In this document: piece by piece, positions 63,506 to 64,000 of the stretch
How positions within the stretch are numbered: the first letter of the stretch is position 1
Layout of the letters: the number at the start of each line of letters is the position of its first letter
The notes under the pieces: generated by a model
What the model was told of the DNA's origin: nothing
Database searches by the model: none
What the model saw: only the letters and a program-made list of their open reading frames with translations
Position numbers and translations under genes: made by a program
Assembly (NCBI RefSeq): GCF_905404315.1
Contig: NC_066277.1
Location: 14,159,501 to 14,223,500, forward strand
DNA length: 64,000 bases
From: Leptidea sinapis
Lineage: Eukaryota > Arthropoda > Insecta > Lepidoptera > Pieridae
Reading direction: 5' to 3'

Positions 63506-64000
63506 AATAAAGCATTTTATTATGTTTAATAATTAATAGTGTGTATTGGCATATTTTAAATAATGCCTTTGATATATTAGTACTCACTGAGCACAAATTC
63601 AAAAAATATATTAGAGCTTCTTTGACAAAGAATTCTTACTTTAGTATAGTAGATTATATAGAGGATAATGATACATGGTTTTTGTCTAGTTGTGTGTCGG
63701 CCTACACCTAAAATTGTATAATATAAAATTAAAAAGGCTATGTTGTTTTATAATTTAAAAGGTGGGCTTAGAGTTTCTTATCAGTTCTTCTCCCCATATC
63801 ATAACCCCCTTTAGGAACTGATATAGCTTCATGACTTTTGAAGTACTGTTGCAATATGTTATGTTATTGTCATTTTGTATTGTAAATAAATACATAAAAT
63901 AATCACACTTTATCATATATCATTTGCAACAGTAATGATATGTTTATTTAGCTTCCTCCATTTACTCTTTGGTACTCATGGATTGGGGGATAAATCCAAG
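63506..64000. other. 5' flank of the TMEM165-like gene, nothing recognised
   Basis: AT-rich sequence. A 5' untranslated exon may lie here or beyond the window. I see no certain initiator or donor. Confidence 0.4.

Noticed and set aside
1..64000. CRISPR arrays, rRNA genes, phage or bacterial operons
   Set aside because: None seen. The sequence is eukaryotic with introns and interspersed repeats.

Overview
The window is AT-rich nuclear DNA from an insect, almost certainly a lepidopteran and probably a butterfly. The evidence is short exons in long introns, insect-like host proteins, and a dense load of lepidopteran-type interspersed repeats (about 17 copies of one SINE-like family, CAGCTAG-ended Helitron-like elements, Jockey/CR1-type LINE tails, mariners and MITEs). 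No bacterial operon, CRISPR array, rRNA gene or intact tRNA gene was seen. This is reading by eye, so family names for repeats rest on recognition and not on a database search.

Two host genes are supported and they converge. On the plus strand, about 1.6-6.9 kb holds four exons with matching splice phases that encode a PHD finger followed by a PWWP domain, the order found in NSD/Mes-4 histone H3K36 methyltransferases. Its 5' part lies to the left of the window, and no SET domain was found to the right. On the minus strand, a TMEM165/GDT1-family Golgi cation/proton exchanger spans about 18.9-63.1 kb. A signal-peptide exon lies at 63.0-63.1 kb, the first E-x-G-D-K-T repeat at 28.0-28.3 kb, a possible in-frame Ser/Pro-rich cassette exon at 22.3-22.5 kb, the second E-x-G-D-R-S repeat at 20.2-20.5 kb, and the last exon at 18.9 kb. 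Its first intron is about 34.7 kb and consists largely of transposon debris. A possible THAP-domain first exon (59.4 kb, plus strand) and an orphan 68-codon ORF (49.9 kb, plus strand) lie inside that intron.

Region by region: 1-7 kb is the PHD-PWWP gene, with MITEs, SINE copies and a Jockey-type LINE 3' end in its introns. 9.1-13.65 kb is a nearly complete non-LTR retrotransposon with a coiled-coil/SGNH-like ORF1 and an endonuclease-reverse transcriptase ORF2, each broken by one frameshift. 14-18.7 kb holds a MITE, a 33-bp minisatellite fused to a SINE copy, and a Helitron-like remnant. 18.9-28.3 kb is the 3' half of the exchanger gene, with a decayed plus-strand Jockey-type LINE. 28.3-63 kb is intron 1: a Tc1/mariner relic (30.4-31.5 kb), a 3-kb minus-strand Jockey-type LINE (33.5-36.7 kb), a 5'-damaged irritans-type mariner (54.5-55.6 kb), Helitron-like elements, MITEs and many SINEs.

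The most unusual features are a set of long, near-perfect palindromes (37.85-37.92, 32.24, 41.09, 43.38 and 19.36 kb), nested insertions that give relative ages, two LINE tails inserted at the same short motif of two SINE copies, and the possible Ser/Pro-rich exon of the TMEM165-like gene.
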